Of a DNA stretch of 64,000 bases, positions 31,770 through 42,181 are shown one piece after another. The stretch lies in assembly GCA_963706685.1 (NCBI GenBank), contig CAVPMY010000002.1, positions 310,001 through 374,000 on the forward strand, given 5' to 3'. The notes under the pieces are model-generated. The model saw only the letters and a list, made by a program, of their open reading frames with translations. It was not told where the DNA came from and did no database searches. Each line of letters begins with the position of its first letter. Position 1 is the stretch's first letter. This DNA is from CADEEN01 sp963706685 (lineage in GTDB: Bacteria > Pseudomonadota > Gammaproteobacteria > Burkholderiales > Burkholderiaceae_C). The position numbers were made by a program, and so were the translations under genes.

Positions 31770-34700
31770 CTACTTCGCCGGCACCGCGTCCTCGATCGCC
31801 CGCTCGGTGATCTCGCCGGGCACGCGGTTGCGCGCAAACCAGGTGTAGACCGTCGGCACGACGAAGATCGTCAGCAGCGTGCCGACGCTCATGCCGCCGA
31901 CGATGACCCAGCCGATCTGCTGGCGGCTTTCGGCGCCGGCGCCGCTGGCCAGGGCGAGCGGCATGGCGCCGAGGACCATGGCGCCGGTGGTCATCAGGAT
32001 CGGGCGCAGGCGCAGGCTGGCCGCTTCCATCACCGCCTCGCGGATCGACCGGCCCTGTTGGCGCAACTGGTTGCTGAACTCGACGATCAGGATGCCGTGT
32101 TTGGTGATCAGGCCGATCAGCGTCACCAGGCCGATCTGCGAATAGACGTTGAGCGTGCCGCCCGAGACTTTCAGTGCGGCGAGCGCGCCGACCATCGACA
32201 ACGGCACCGCGAGCAGGATGATGAAGGGATCGACAAAACTCTCGAACTGCGCCGACAGCACGAGAAAGATGAACAGCAGCGCCAGCACGAAGACCAGGCC
32301 GAGCGCGCCCGACGATTCGCGAAACTCGCGGCTGACCCCATTGAGTTCGGTGGCAAACCCGGGCTGCAGGATCTTGGCCGCCGTGTCGTCGAGGAACTTG
32401 AGCGCATCGCCGAGCGCATAGTTGGGCGCGAGGTTGGCGGTGATCGGTGACCGAGCGGCGCTGGTTGAAGTGGTTGAGTTCGCGCGCGGCCACCGATTCG
32501 CGCACCGTCACCAGCGACGACAGCGGCACCATCGTGTCGTTGCGCGTGCGCACGAAGAGTTTTTCGATGTCGTCGGGCGTGGCGCGGCCGGCCGACGCGG
32601 TCTGCACGATGACGTCGTACTGGTCCGAGCCACGCTTGTAGCGCGTCACGTTGCGTCCGCCGAGCATCGTCTCGACGGTGCGCGCCACCTGGTCCACGGC
32701 CACGCCGAGGTCCGCCGCACGGTCGCGGTTGACTTCGATCAGCAGCTCCGGCTTGTTCAGCCGCAAGTCGGTGTCGGGCTGCACGAAGCCGGGGTTCTTC
32801 TGCATCTCGGCGACGATGGCCTGCGTCGCGCTCTGCAGGTTCTCATAGGAATCGTTGGTGACGACGACGAAGTTGATCGGCTGCGAGCGGAAGCCCTGGC
32901 CCAGGCTCGGCGGCGTGATCGGAAAGGCGCGCACGCCCGGCAGCGCCGAGAGTTCGGGCTGCATCGCACGCGCGGCGGCCTGCGTGCTGCGGCTGCGCTC
33001 GCTCCAATCCCTGGCGCGCAGGATCACCGTGCCTTGGGCGACGCTGCTGTTGAAGCCGCCGCCGAGGAAGACGAAGACGCGGTCGAAGTCCGGCTGTTTC
33101 ATCGCGATGTCGCCGACCGCATCGAGATAGCGCCGCGTGTACTCGAGCGTCGAGCCTTCCGGCGCCGTGACCGGCAACAGGACCACGCCACGATCCTCCA
33201 TCGGCGACAGCTCGGACTTGGCGGTGCTGAACAACCACCAGCTGCCGACGCCGCTGGCCAACATGACGACGAGCACGATCCAGCGCTGGTTGAGCACGGC
33301 GCCGAGCGTGCTGCGATACGCCGCCGTCAGGCCGACCAGCGTGCGTTCCATCGTGCGGTCGAACCAGCCCGGCTTCGGGTTGTGGCGCAGCAGCTTGCTG
33401 CACATCATCGGCGTCAGCGTCAGCGCGACGAAACCGGACACCAGGACCGCACCGGCCAGCGTCAGCGCGAACTCGACGAACAGGCGCCCGGTGCGGCCGG
33501 GCGTGAAGGCCAGCGGCGCGAAGACCGCGGCCAGCGTGAGCGTCATCGCCACGACCGCGAACGCTGATCTCGCGCGCGCCCTTGATCGCCGCCTGAAACG
33601 GTGTCAGGCCCTCTTCGATGTGGCGAAAGATGTTCTCCAGCACGACGATCGCGTCATCGACGACCAGGCCGATGGCCAGCACCAGCGCCAGCAGCGTCAG
33701 CGTGTTGATCGTGAAACCGGCCACCGCCATCAGCGCAAACGAGCCGATCAGGCTGACGGGAATGGTCACCAGCGGAATCACCGAGGCGCGCAGCGTGCGC
33801 AGGAACACGAACACCACCAGCGCCACCAGCAGCCACCGCTTCGGCCACCGTGGTGTAGACCGCCTTGATCGAGCGGTCGATGAAGACCGCGTTGTCGTTG
33901 GCCTGGATCACCTTCAACTGCGGCGGGATGTCGCGCTGGATCTGCGGCATCACGTCGCGCACCCCTTGCGAGACTTCGAGCGGGTTGGCGGTGGCGTTGC
34001 GGATGATGCCGGTGGAGATCGACGGCACGCCGTTCAGGCGCACGTAGCTGCGCTCGCTGGCGGCCGATTGCTCGACGCGCGCCACGTCGCGCAGACGCAC
34101 GGTGTAGCCGGCGGCCTGCTTGAGCGCAATCTCGGCGAACTGCGGCACGGTGTTCAGATCGGTGCGCGAGGTGACGCTGAACTCGCGCTGCTGGCTCTCG
34201 ATGCGGCCGGCCGGCACTTCGAGGTTCTGTTTGCGCAGCGCGTCCTCGACGTCTGCCACCGTGACGCGGTAGGCCGCCATGCGATCGGGCTCGAGCCAGA
34301 TGCGCATCGCGTACTTGCGGTCACCGCCGACCCTGCACGTCGGCGACGCCGGGAATGGTCTGCAGCCGCGGCTTGACGATGCGGTTGATGACATCGGTGA
34401 CTTCGAGCGGCGTCATCGTCTCGCTGGTGAAGGCCAGCCAGATCATCGGCGACGCATCGGCCTCCACCTTGGAGATCTCGGGCTCGTCGACGGTGTCGGG
34501 CAGGCGGCCGCGCACACGCGACACGCGGTCGCGCACGTCGGCCGCGGCGTCGTCGGGCGGCTTGCTCGAGCTTGAAGCGCACCGTGATCTGGCTCTGCTC
34601 GGAGCGCGAAATCGACGTCAGGATGTCGACGCCGTCGATGCCGGCGATCGAGTCTTCGAGCGGCTTGGTGATCTGCGACTCGATGACCTCGGACGAGGCC

Positions 34701-34858
34701 CCGGTCAGCCGCGTGCTCACCGTGACCACCGGCTCGTCGATGCGCGGGTACTCGCGAACCGTGAGCCGACGCAGCGAGACCACGCCCAGCAGCACGATCA
34801 GCAGCGACATCACGCTGGCCAGCACGGGGCGGCGGATCGTGACTTCGGACAGGCGCAT
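31770..34858 (-). CDS. RND multidrug efflux permease, HAE1 family (frameshifted)
   Basis: About 1,027 residues, AcrB-like proton antiporter in the inner membrane. It starts MRLSEVTIRRPVLASVMSLL, with VREYPRIDEPVVTVSTRLTG at the first loop. TM4 carries the proton relay aspartates in LAIGLVVDDAIVVLENIFRH and TM10 has the lysine in LIGLITKHGILIVEFSNQLR. The end GWVIVGGMSVGTLLTIFVVP is typical. Frame breaks occur near 34563, 34333, 33835, 33560 and 32448, each a single extra base. The adaptor gene lies 8 bases upstream on the same strand. This is a second, separate pump from the one at the left edge. Confidence 0.92.
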
Positions 34859-34866
34859 CGAAGCTC

Positions 34867-36125
34867 CTATGCCGCCGGTCCGCCGCGTGCTGCGGAGGCG
34901 CCGCCCGCGGGCGGCCGTGGGGCACCCGCGGGCTTGCCGAGTTCGATGACGCGACAGCGGCAGCCCATCGCCGCGCATCACCCGCTCCTGACCTGCGGTC
35001 ACGATCAGGTCGCCCTCGGCGAGGCCTTCGAGCGATCTCCACCTTGCCGGCCTGGCGCACGCCGACCTTGGCTTCGAGGCGCTGCGACACCAGCGCGCGG
35101 CTGGCACCGTTGTCAGCGGCGCCCAGGGCCGCACCGGCGGGCGCAGGCACCGCCTTGATCAGGTACTGCTTGCCGCCCTCCGGCACCAGCGCTTCTTCGG
35201 GCACCATCAGCGCGCGTGTCGCGCACTGCAAAGACGATCCGCGCACGGGCGAACATGCCCGACTTCAACTGCTCACCCGGCTGCTCGACGCGTGCACGCA
35301 CCAGCAGCGAGCGGCCGTCGGCATCGACCAGCGCGTCGAGCGCCTCGACCTTGCCGACGAAGGGCTTGCCGGGCATCGCGTCGAGCTCGACCTCCACCGC
35401 CTGGCCGACCTTGGCCTGCGCCGGCAAAGCGCTCGGGCAGGCGGAAGTCGACCCACATGCGCGAGCGGTCTTCGAGGTTGACCAGGTCGGCACCGTCCTT
35501 GACGTAATCGCCGACGGCGACGCTGCGGATGCCGACGACGCCGTCGAACGGCGCCAGGATGCGCCAGCGCGCGACAACTGCGCCTCGCGCCAGTGCCACC
35601 TGGGCCTCGGCCACCTCGCAGCGCTGCCGCATTCTGGTCGACTGCGCTCTGGCTGACGAAGTTCTGCGCACCAGCTCGCGGTTGCGCTGCAGGTTGGTGC
35701 GCGCAATGCTGGCCTGCGCCTGTGCCTGCTGCAACTGCGCGACTCTGCAGGGTGTTGTCGAGCTGCACCAGCAAATGGCCCTTGCGCACACGGCCGGCCA
35801 TCGACGAAACCCAGCCGGGTGATGCGCCCGCTGACCTCCGGCCGCACGATCACGCGTCTGCACGCGCGCGCAGGCTGCCGACGGCCTGGGCGTCATCCTC
35901 GATGCGCAGGACTTCGACCTTGCCGATCTCGACGACCGCAGGGCCCTCGGCACCGGCACGACCGGCGCTCGCCTGGCCGCGAGCAGCACCGCCCACCGCG
36001 GCCGCGGCATTGCCCATCTCCTTGCGCTCGACACCACTGCTGCGCTGTTGGTACCACCACGCGGCAGCACCGACGGCCACGATGCCGATAGCCGCCACCA
36101 CGGAATGGAGTCTTTTCATCGCCAT
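34867..36125 (-). CDS. Periplasmic adaptor of second RND pump (frameshifted)
   Basis: Membrane fusion protein of about 410 residues when repaired. The N-terminus has a hydrophobic anchor (LHSVVAAIGIVAVGAAAWWY). Then come the first lipoyl half (VIVRPEVSGRITRLGFVDG), a coiled-coil hairpin (QAQASIARTNLQRNRELV), the second lipoyl half (RILAPFDGVVGIRSVAVGDY) and the beta-barrel (PGEQLKSGMFARARIVFAV, VPEEALVPEGGKQYLI). The end is a proline/alanine/glycine-rich tail (GAPRPPAGGASAARGGPAA). About ten extra single bases break the frame, most between 35,430 and 35,860. It is the first gene of the pump operon. No regulator gene is adjacent. Confidence 0.87.
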
Positions 36126-36182
36126 GCCGCCAATGTAGTCCTTGGCGGCAGGGTGCGGATCAGCAAGGGGTTTGCCGCGGAC

Positions 36183-36629
36183 TCACTGCTGTTCGGCCGC
36201 GCCGCGGTTGGCCAGCGCGTCGGCGCGCTCATTGCCGGGGTCACCGGCATGGCCCTTGACCCAGCGCCAGTCGACCCGGTGCTGGGCGGCCAGCGCATCG
36301 AGGCGTTGCCACAGGTCGATGTTCTTCACCGGTTTGTTGTCGGCCGTCTTCCAGCCGCGCCGCTTCCAGTTGTGGATCCATGCGCGTGATGCCCTGCCGA
36401 ACGTACTGGCTGTCGGTGTAGATCGCGACACGGCTGTGGCGCTTGAGCGCCGCCAGGGCCTCGATCACCGCGGTCAGTTCCATGCGGTTGTTGGTGGTCA
36501 GCGGCTCGCCGCCCCAGAGCTCCCTGCTCCTGCTCGCCGATGCTTCAGCCAGGCACCCCAGCCGCCGGGGCCCGGGTTGCCCTTGCAGGCACCGTCGGTG
36601 TAGATCGTGATCAAGTCGTCTGCCGTCAT
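36183..36629 (-). CDS. rnhA: Ribonuclease HI (frameshifted)
   Basis: About 148 residues; cuts RNA in RNA–DNA hybrids. The catalytic acidic residues are visible: Asp in ITIYTDGACKGNPGPGGWGA, Glu in TTNNRMELTAVIEALAAL, Asp in VAIYTDSQYVRQGI, and the last Asp near NERADALAN. VDWRWVKGHAGDPGNERAD holds the substrate-handling His. Two single-base breaks occur, near 36380 and 36530. It follows the methyltransferase gene by 68 bases, a conserved neighbourhood in Burkholderiales (methyltransferase–rnhA). Confidence 0.93.
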
Positions 36630-36697
36630 TGCCTCGTTCTCGGTTCGACTTTCTGCGTTGGATGTTCGTCACCACCGACGGCGCCGGCGCTGCGGCT

Positions 36698-37419
36698 TCA
36701 CGCGCTCGTTCTTGCGACCAGCCCGACCAGCCGCATGCCGCGAACCCGTTTGACGGCCACCACCATGTAGACCGCGCCGAAGACCGGCCACCAGCGGTCG
36801 CCGACGCGGTCCATCCAGGCAAAGCGTTCCAGCCAACGCTGCGATCCGAGCGGCGGGCGGTAGGCGCCGAAACGTCCGCCCTCGACCTCGAAGCTCAGCA
36901 GCCGCAGCCAGTCGCGCAGCCGCCAATAGCCGATGAACTCGCCCGGGCGCGGCAGGAAGGACGCCGCGGTGCCACCGAACTTGCCGCGTACCCGGCCCGA
37001 GTCGCTGGCGCAATCCCCAGAGACTGGCCGCGTTGAAGCCGAGGATGACCACCCGTCCCTCGGGCATCAGCACGCGTTGCACCTCGGCCAGTGTGCTGGT
37101 GCGGGTCGAGCGCCAGCTCGAGCGTGTGCGGCAGGACGACCAGATCGAGACTGCGCTCGGCAAACGGCAGCGCGTCGCCATGCGCAAACACGGCTGCGGC
37201 GTGCGGCGCATGGCCGGTATCGAGCGCCACCCAGCGGTGCGGCATGCGGTTGGCGCGCAAGGCGTCGAGCTCGGGCAGGCCGAGCTGCAATGCATGAAAG
37301 CCAAATATGTCACTGACCACGCGGTCGAGTTGTGCCTGCTCCCATGCCAGCAGGTACTGTCCAGGCGATGTTTCGAGCCAGGCGCTCAGCGCTTCGATGC
37401 CGGGTTGTGTATCAGACAT
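36698..37419 (-). CDS. SAM-dependent methyltransferase (frameshifted)
   Basis: About 238-residue class I methyltransferase of the group coded next to rnhA and gloB. The start is IEALSAWLETSPGQYLLAWE, followed by QAQLDRVVSDIFGFHALQLG. The post-motif I part is FAHGDALPFAERSLDLVVLP and the later strand is EVQRVLMPEGRVVILGFNAA. The C-terminus reads AVYMVVAVKRVRGMRLVGLV then ARTSA. Frame breaks lie near 37090, 37010 and 36960. The substrate is not known. The glycine-rich motif I found in classical members is weak here. Confidence 0.85.
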
Positions 37420-37472
37420 TCACTTGCAAATGACGAACTGCAATCGAGGCCATGGCGCCCCAGAGGCGTTTC

Positions 37473-37478
37473 TATAAT
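37473..37478 (+). promoter_or_regulatory. Consensus minus-10 box TATAAT
   Basis: TATAAT stands 10 bases before the ATG of the gloB remnant and within the spacer divergent to the methyltransferase gene. No good minus-35 box is found at 16–19 bases upstream. The expected RNA start would be almost at the gloB remnant ATG, so the old gloB promoter may now drive the transglycosylase gene. Confidence 0.5.
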
Positions 37479-37488
37479 CGCGCGGCCG

Positions 37489-37716
37489 ATGACCTTGCCT
37501 GCCCCGACCGCCAATTCAGACAATTGCATCTGGATATTGCACGACCGTGCACGCTGGCGGGCGGTCGACCTTGGCGGGCCCGAGAACGAGGGCCGGGCTG
37601 TCGATGCGCGGTGTTTCGAACTCGCCGCGATTCTAGTGATGCCTCGTTTTGCCGGCCGACCGGCAAGTCAGGCTGCTCGGGTGCGCTCGAGATCCACCCG
37701 CAGCCACAAGCGGTGA
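37489..37716 (+). pseudogene. Glyoxalase II gene, 5' remnant
   Basis: The frame begins MTLPAPTANSDNCIWILHDR and continues to CFELAAILV, which follows the GloB pattern LPAFxDNYIWxLHD...VVDPGD...LxLAAILVTHHHxDH. Similarity ends just before the zinc-binding THHHADH motif, and the rest of the roughly 255-residue enzyme is absent. In related genomes gloB sits exactly between the methyltransferase and the mltD-like gene, so this is a deletion in place. About 20 unrelated codons follow to a TGA. Confidence 0.7.
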
Positions 37717-37747
37717 CAGTGCCGCAGCCATGGAAGCAGCCCGATCG

Positions 37748-39359
37748 ATGAACACGCTTTCTGACGCATCGACGTCCCGCGCCCGGCGTTGGTCGATCTT
37801 CCCGCCGTTGGCCCTGGCCGCGGTGCTGATCCTGCCGGCCTGCGCAGTGGCTCCGGTGTCCGCGCCGGCGCCTGAGGCCGCGCCGGTGCAGCAGGCCTCG
37901 CCGCAAACTGTCGCCTCTGCCGCCAGCGCCGCAGCGGCGAACGACGACGAAGACCCGGCCACGGCAGCCGCTGCGCCGATCGACCCCGTGCGTCCCGAGG
38001 CGCGCATCGACATCGACGATCGCGGCGCGCGCCTCGATCTGTGGCAACGCATCCGCGATGGCTTTGCCATCCGCGACATCGATGACCGCCACGTCAAACA
38101 ACGAGAACGCTACTTTGCCGGCCAACCCGAGTACGTGAACCGGATGACCGACCGCGGCTCGCGCTACCTGTTCCATGTCGTCGAAGAAGTGCAGCGCCGC
38201 AACCTGCCGACCGAACTGGCGCTGCTGCCGTTCATCGAGAGCGCGTTCAACCCGGAAGCCGTGTCATCGGCGCGCGCCTCGGGCATGTGGCAGTTCATGC
38301 CGGCCACCGGCCGCCACTTCGACCTCAAGCAGAACGTCTTTCGCGACGATCGGCGCGACGTGCTGGCGTCGACGCAGAGCGGCGCTCGACTACCTGACGC
38401 GCCTGCACGACATGTTCGACGACTGGCATCTTGCGCTGGCGGCCTACAACTGGGGCGAAGGCAATGTGCAGCGCGCGATCCGCGCCAATCGCAAGGCCGG
38501 CCGGCCGACCGACTACGCCAGCCTGAAGATGCCCTTCGAGACGCGCGACTATGTGCCCAAGCTGCAGGCTGTGAAGAACATCGTGCTGCGTCCGCAAGAC
38601 TATCGCGCTGACGCTGCCGGTGCTCGAGAACCACCCGTACTTCCTGACCGTGCCGATCTCGCGCGACATCGACGTGGATCTGGTGACCCGGCTGTCCGGC
38701 CTGCCGCTCGAGCGAGTTTCGCGAACTCAATCCGCAAATGAACAAGCCGGTGATCCTGGCGGCCGGCACGCCGCAGGTGCTGCTGCCGTACGACAACGCC
38801 AATGCATTCGTGAAGGCGTTGCCGCTGCACAAGGGGCCGCTGTCGAGCTGGACCGCTTGGATCGCGCCGAAGACGATGAAGGCCGCCGAAGCCGCGGCCG
38901 CGGTGGGCATGGACGAAGGCGAACTGCGCGAAGTCAACTCGATTCCGCCGCGCATGCTGGTGCAGGCCGGCTCGACGCTGCTGGTGTCCGCGCCGACGCT
39001 CCGGCGACGGCGATGTCTCTGAACTGCCAGGCCGACGGCGCGACCTTGTCGCTGTCGCCCGAGGGACAGCCATTGAAGCGCGTCTCGCTGAAAGTCGGCA
39101 AACGCGGCGACAGCGTGGCCGGCGTGGCCAGGCGTTATGCCGTCAGCGCCGGCGCAGGTGGCGCAGTGGAACAAGGTGTCCGACAACGAGCAGGTTCGCG
39201 CCCGGCGCCACGGTGGTGGTGTATGTGCCGCATGGCAAGTCGGCAGCCCAAGGCTTCGAACACCCAGCCGCGCAAGCGGCGCGCTCGAAGTCGTCGGTGC
39301 GCAATGCCAAGGCCAGCGGCAGCAAGCGTTCCAAGATCTCGGCCACCGTGGCGCGGTAG
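37748..39359 (+). CDS. mltD: Membrane-bound lytic transglycosylase D-like (frameshifted)
   Basis: About 530 residues; cuts glycan strands of peptidoglycan in the periplasm. The N-terminus has a lipoprotein-type signal (ALAAVLILPAC). An alanine-rich linker and the SLT domain follow: LPTELALLPFIESAFNPEAV with the catalytic Glu, then SARASGMWQFMPATGRHFDL and HLALAAYNWGEGNVQRAI. ETRDYVPKLQAVKNIVLRPQ ends the catalytic part. At the C-terminus VGKRGDSVAGVARRYAVSAA is a LysM repeat that binds the cell wall. Frame breaks near 38384, 38608, 38717, 39000, 39160, 39190 and 39275 are single extra bases. It lies directly behind the gloB remnant. Confidence 0.9.
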
Positions 39360-39376
39360 CCGAGCCGAGGCGCTGT

Positions 39377-39966
39377 TCAGCGCCGATCGCTCATCGCGTG
39401 AGCGATCGTCGACAGGTCGACATACTCCAGTTCGCTGCCCACCGGCACGCCGCGCGCCAGACGCGTGACCGTTCTGCCGCGCGCGCGCAGCGCCTGCGCC
39501 AGCGCATGCGCCGTGGCCTCGCCTTCGGCGGAGAAGCCGAGCGCCAGAATCACTTCCTGCACTGCGGCGTCGGCGGCGCGCTCGAGCAGTTCGGCCACGC
39601 CGATGTCGCGCACGCCGACACCGTCGAGCGGCGACAGCCGCCCCATCAGCACGAAGTAGTAGCCGCGGTAGCTGCCGGTGCGCTCGAGCGCGGCCTGGTC
39701 GGCCGGCGTCTCGACCACGCACAACTTGCTGGCATCGCGCTGGCGTCGCTGCACAGACCGCGCAGAGCGCCGCCTCGCTGAAGGTGTGGCAGCGCTCGCA
39801 ATGGTGCACATGCGGCCACGGCACCGGTCAGCGCGCTGGCCAGCCTGAGCGCACCGTCACGGTCGTGCTGCAGCAGGTGAAACGCCATGCGCTGCGCCGA
39901 CTTGACGCCCACGCCGGGCAGGCGGCGCAGGGCCTCGATCAGCGCGTTGAGACTCGGCTCGGCCAC
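39377..39966 (-). CDS. recR: Recombination protein RecR (frameshifted)
   Basis: About 195 residues; works with RecF and RecO to load RecA on gapped DNA. The helix-hairpin-helix start LIEALRRLPGVGVKSAQRMA and FHLLQHDRDGALRLASAL are typical. A Cys4 zinc finger (CERCHTFSEAALCAVC) and the Toprim domain (KLCVVETPADQAALERTGSY, YFVLMGRLSPLDGVGVRDIG) follow, ending LEYVDLSTIAHAMSDRR. Single extra bases near 39815 and 39750 break the frame around the zinc finger. It follows ebfC by 7 bases in the classic dnaX–ebfC–recR operon. Confidence 0.94.
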
Positions 39967-39973
39967 GCACCGA

Positions 39974-40301
39974 TCAGAAGGGGAACTTCATGCCGGGGGC
40001 AGCGGCATGCCGGCGGTGAGCTTGCCCATCTTCTCCTGGCTCACCTCTTCGGCGCGGCGCACGCCGTCGTTGAAGGCGGCGGCCACCAGGTCTTCGAGCA
40101 TGTCCTTGTCGTCGGCGAGCAGGCTCGGGTCGATGGTGATGCGCTTGACGTCGTGCTTGCAGGTCATCGTCACCTTGACCAGGCCGGCGCCGCGACTGGC
40201 CTTCGACTTCCATCAGCGCCAGTTCGTCCTGCGCGCGCTTCATGTTGTCCTGCATCTGCCTGCGCCTGCTTCATCAGGCCGGCCAATTGGTTCTTCATCA
40301 T
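39974..40301 (-). CDS. YbaB/EbfC nucleoid-associated protein (frameshifted)
   Basis: About 108-residue small DNA-binding dimer of the YbaB/EbfC family. The start MMKNQLAGLMKQAQ, then MQDNMKRAQDELALMEVEGQ and the clean end VKRITIDPSLLADDKDMLED, LVAAAFNDGVRRAEEVSQEK and MGKLTAGMPLPPGMKFPF match the family. Two single extra bases lie near 40200 and 40255. It sits between dnaX and recR, as nearly always. Function beyond nucleoid binding is not settled in the literature. Confidence 0.93.
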
Positions 40302-40313
40302 GGTGTGGTACTC

Positions 40314-42103
40314 CTAAGGGTTTGATCGAACCGGGCACGATGCGCGCCGATCGGAAACTGGGCCAGCAGTTCCTGCACCAGCGGGTCGTTGTGAATGATT
40401 GCTTCGGCTTCGCGCTGGCGGCGTTCGCGCTCGGCGCGGTCGCGCTTGGCCGGCTGTCGGTGCACCGCGCCGGCCTCGACCTCGAGTTGCAGCGGCGCGA
40501 TGCCCAGCGCGTCGGCCAGCGCGGCGCGCAGCTTGTCGCGCAGCGCCGGCGCACGCAGCGACTCGCGCTCGACACGCAGGTGCCACAGCGGCTGCGGCGC
40601 CGTCACGCTGCGCCACCAGTCGCGCCTGCATGGCCAGCTCGCGCGCCAGCGCCGCGATCGACTGGCGCTGGTCGAGCATGGCCACGATCGCCCGCCCAGC
40701 GCTCGCCCAGCGGCGCTGGGCATCGCAGCGGCGCGCTGGCGCAGCCGCGGGCGCCGGCGCTGCGGCCGGCGCACGCGCGACCGGCGCCGTCGATTCAGCG
40801 CGGCGCCTCGTCGAGCCAGGCCGGCGGCTCGTCGGCTCTTAGCCGTCCTTGCGCCCGCCTGGCCGCACGCGGCGCCGGCGGTGCGGACGCGTCGCGGCGT
40901 CGGTTTGGCCGGGCTGCGCGGCGGCCTTGCCGCGGCGCAACGACCATCGGCGGCGCGGCCCGCGCAGCGCCCCGCCGGCTCGCCGGCGGCGCGCCGCTCG
41001 GCGCAAACGCCAGCAGGCGCAGCAGCACCATCGTCAACGCCAGCGTACTCGTCGGGCACCAAGCCGAGCTCCTCGCGGCCGTGCAGCACCATGCTGTAGA
41101 GCAACTGCGTCTCGTCGGCCGGCAGCAGCGCGGCCAGTTCGCGCGACGCGTCGGCGTGTCGGGGTCGGTGTCGGGCAAGCGCGCCGGGCACGGCCTGCTC
41201 GACCGCCATCTGCTGCAGCAGCGCCGCCATCTCTTCGAGCGTGCCGGCGGCCGACAGGCCGTGCTCGCGCAGCGCGTCGACGCCGGCCAGCACGGCGCGC
41301 GCCGTCGCGCGCGGCCAGCGCGCGCACGAAGGCCGTCGGCGTGGCTGCGGTCGACGCTGCCGAGCATGGCGCGCACCGCGTCGTCGTCGAGCGCACCGCC
41401 GCCGTAGGCGATCGCCTGGTCGGTCAGCGACAGCGCGTCGCGCATCGAGCCGCGCGCCGCGCGCGACGAGCAGGCGCAGCGAGGCCTCGTCATGCGCCAC
41501 GCCTTCGGCCTCCAGCACCTGCTGCAGGTGCTCGTGCACCGTCTCGGGCGCCATCGGCCGCAGGTTGAACTGCAGGCAGCGGCTGACAGCACCGTCGGCA
41601 GCATCTTCTCGGGGTCGGTCGTGGCCAGCACGAACTTCAGGTACTCGGGCGGCTCTTCCAGCGTCTTCAGCAGCGCGTTGAACGCGTCCTTGGTCAGCTG
41701 GTGCGCCTCGTCGATCATGAAGACCTTGAAGCGGCCGACGCTGGGCTTGTAGGCGGCGCGCTCGATCAGGTCGCGGATCTCGTCGATGCCGCGGTTGCAG
41801 GCGGCGTCGAGCTCGATGTAGTCGATGTAGCGGTCGGCGTCGATCTCGGTGCAGGCCGTGCACACGCCGCAGGGCGTCGCGGTGATGCCGCCCTGGCCGT
41901 CGGCGCCGGTGCAGTTCAGGCTCTTGGCCAGGATGCGCGAGACCGTGGTCTTGCCGATGCCGCGCGTGCCGGTGAACAGGTAGGCGTGGTGCAGGCGCTG
42001 CTGTCGCAGCGCGTGCGTCAGCGCCTGCACGACGTGCTCCTGGCCCGACCATCTCGGAAAACGTCCGCGGCCGGTACTTGCGCGCGAGGACGACATAACT
42101 CAT
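40314..42103 (-). CDS. dnaX: DNA polymerase III gamma/tau subunit (frameshifted)
   Basis: Clamp-loader ATPase, about 590 residues. The start is MSYVVLARKYRPRTFSEMVG. The Walker A motif is YLFTGTRGIGKTTVSRILAK and the zinc ligands are in ATPCGVCTACTEIDADRYID. Walker B is FKVFMIDEAHQLTKDAFNAL, and the sensor 1 and SRC regions follow (LATTDPEKMLPTVLSRCLQF). The C-terminal tau part is rich in Ala/Arg/Pro and ends near VPGSIKP. At least eight extra bases are scattered along it. The exact stop is uncertain; TAG at 40314–40316 is used. No AAAAAAG slippery site for a programmed gamma/tau shift was seen. Essential, so the breaks are almost surely read errors. Confidence 0.93.
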
Positions 42104-42181
42104 GCGGCATTCTACGGGCGTCTCGGCGCCCGCCGCGGCCGCTGCGCACGCCCTGCCCTGGCGTGCCGATAATCGCCGCCC

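Noticed and set aside
40314..42103. Programmed frameshift in dnaX
   Set aside because: The gene has many scattered +1 breaks of the same kind as its neighbours, and no AAAAAAG slippery run was found; read error explains them.
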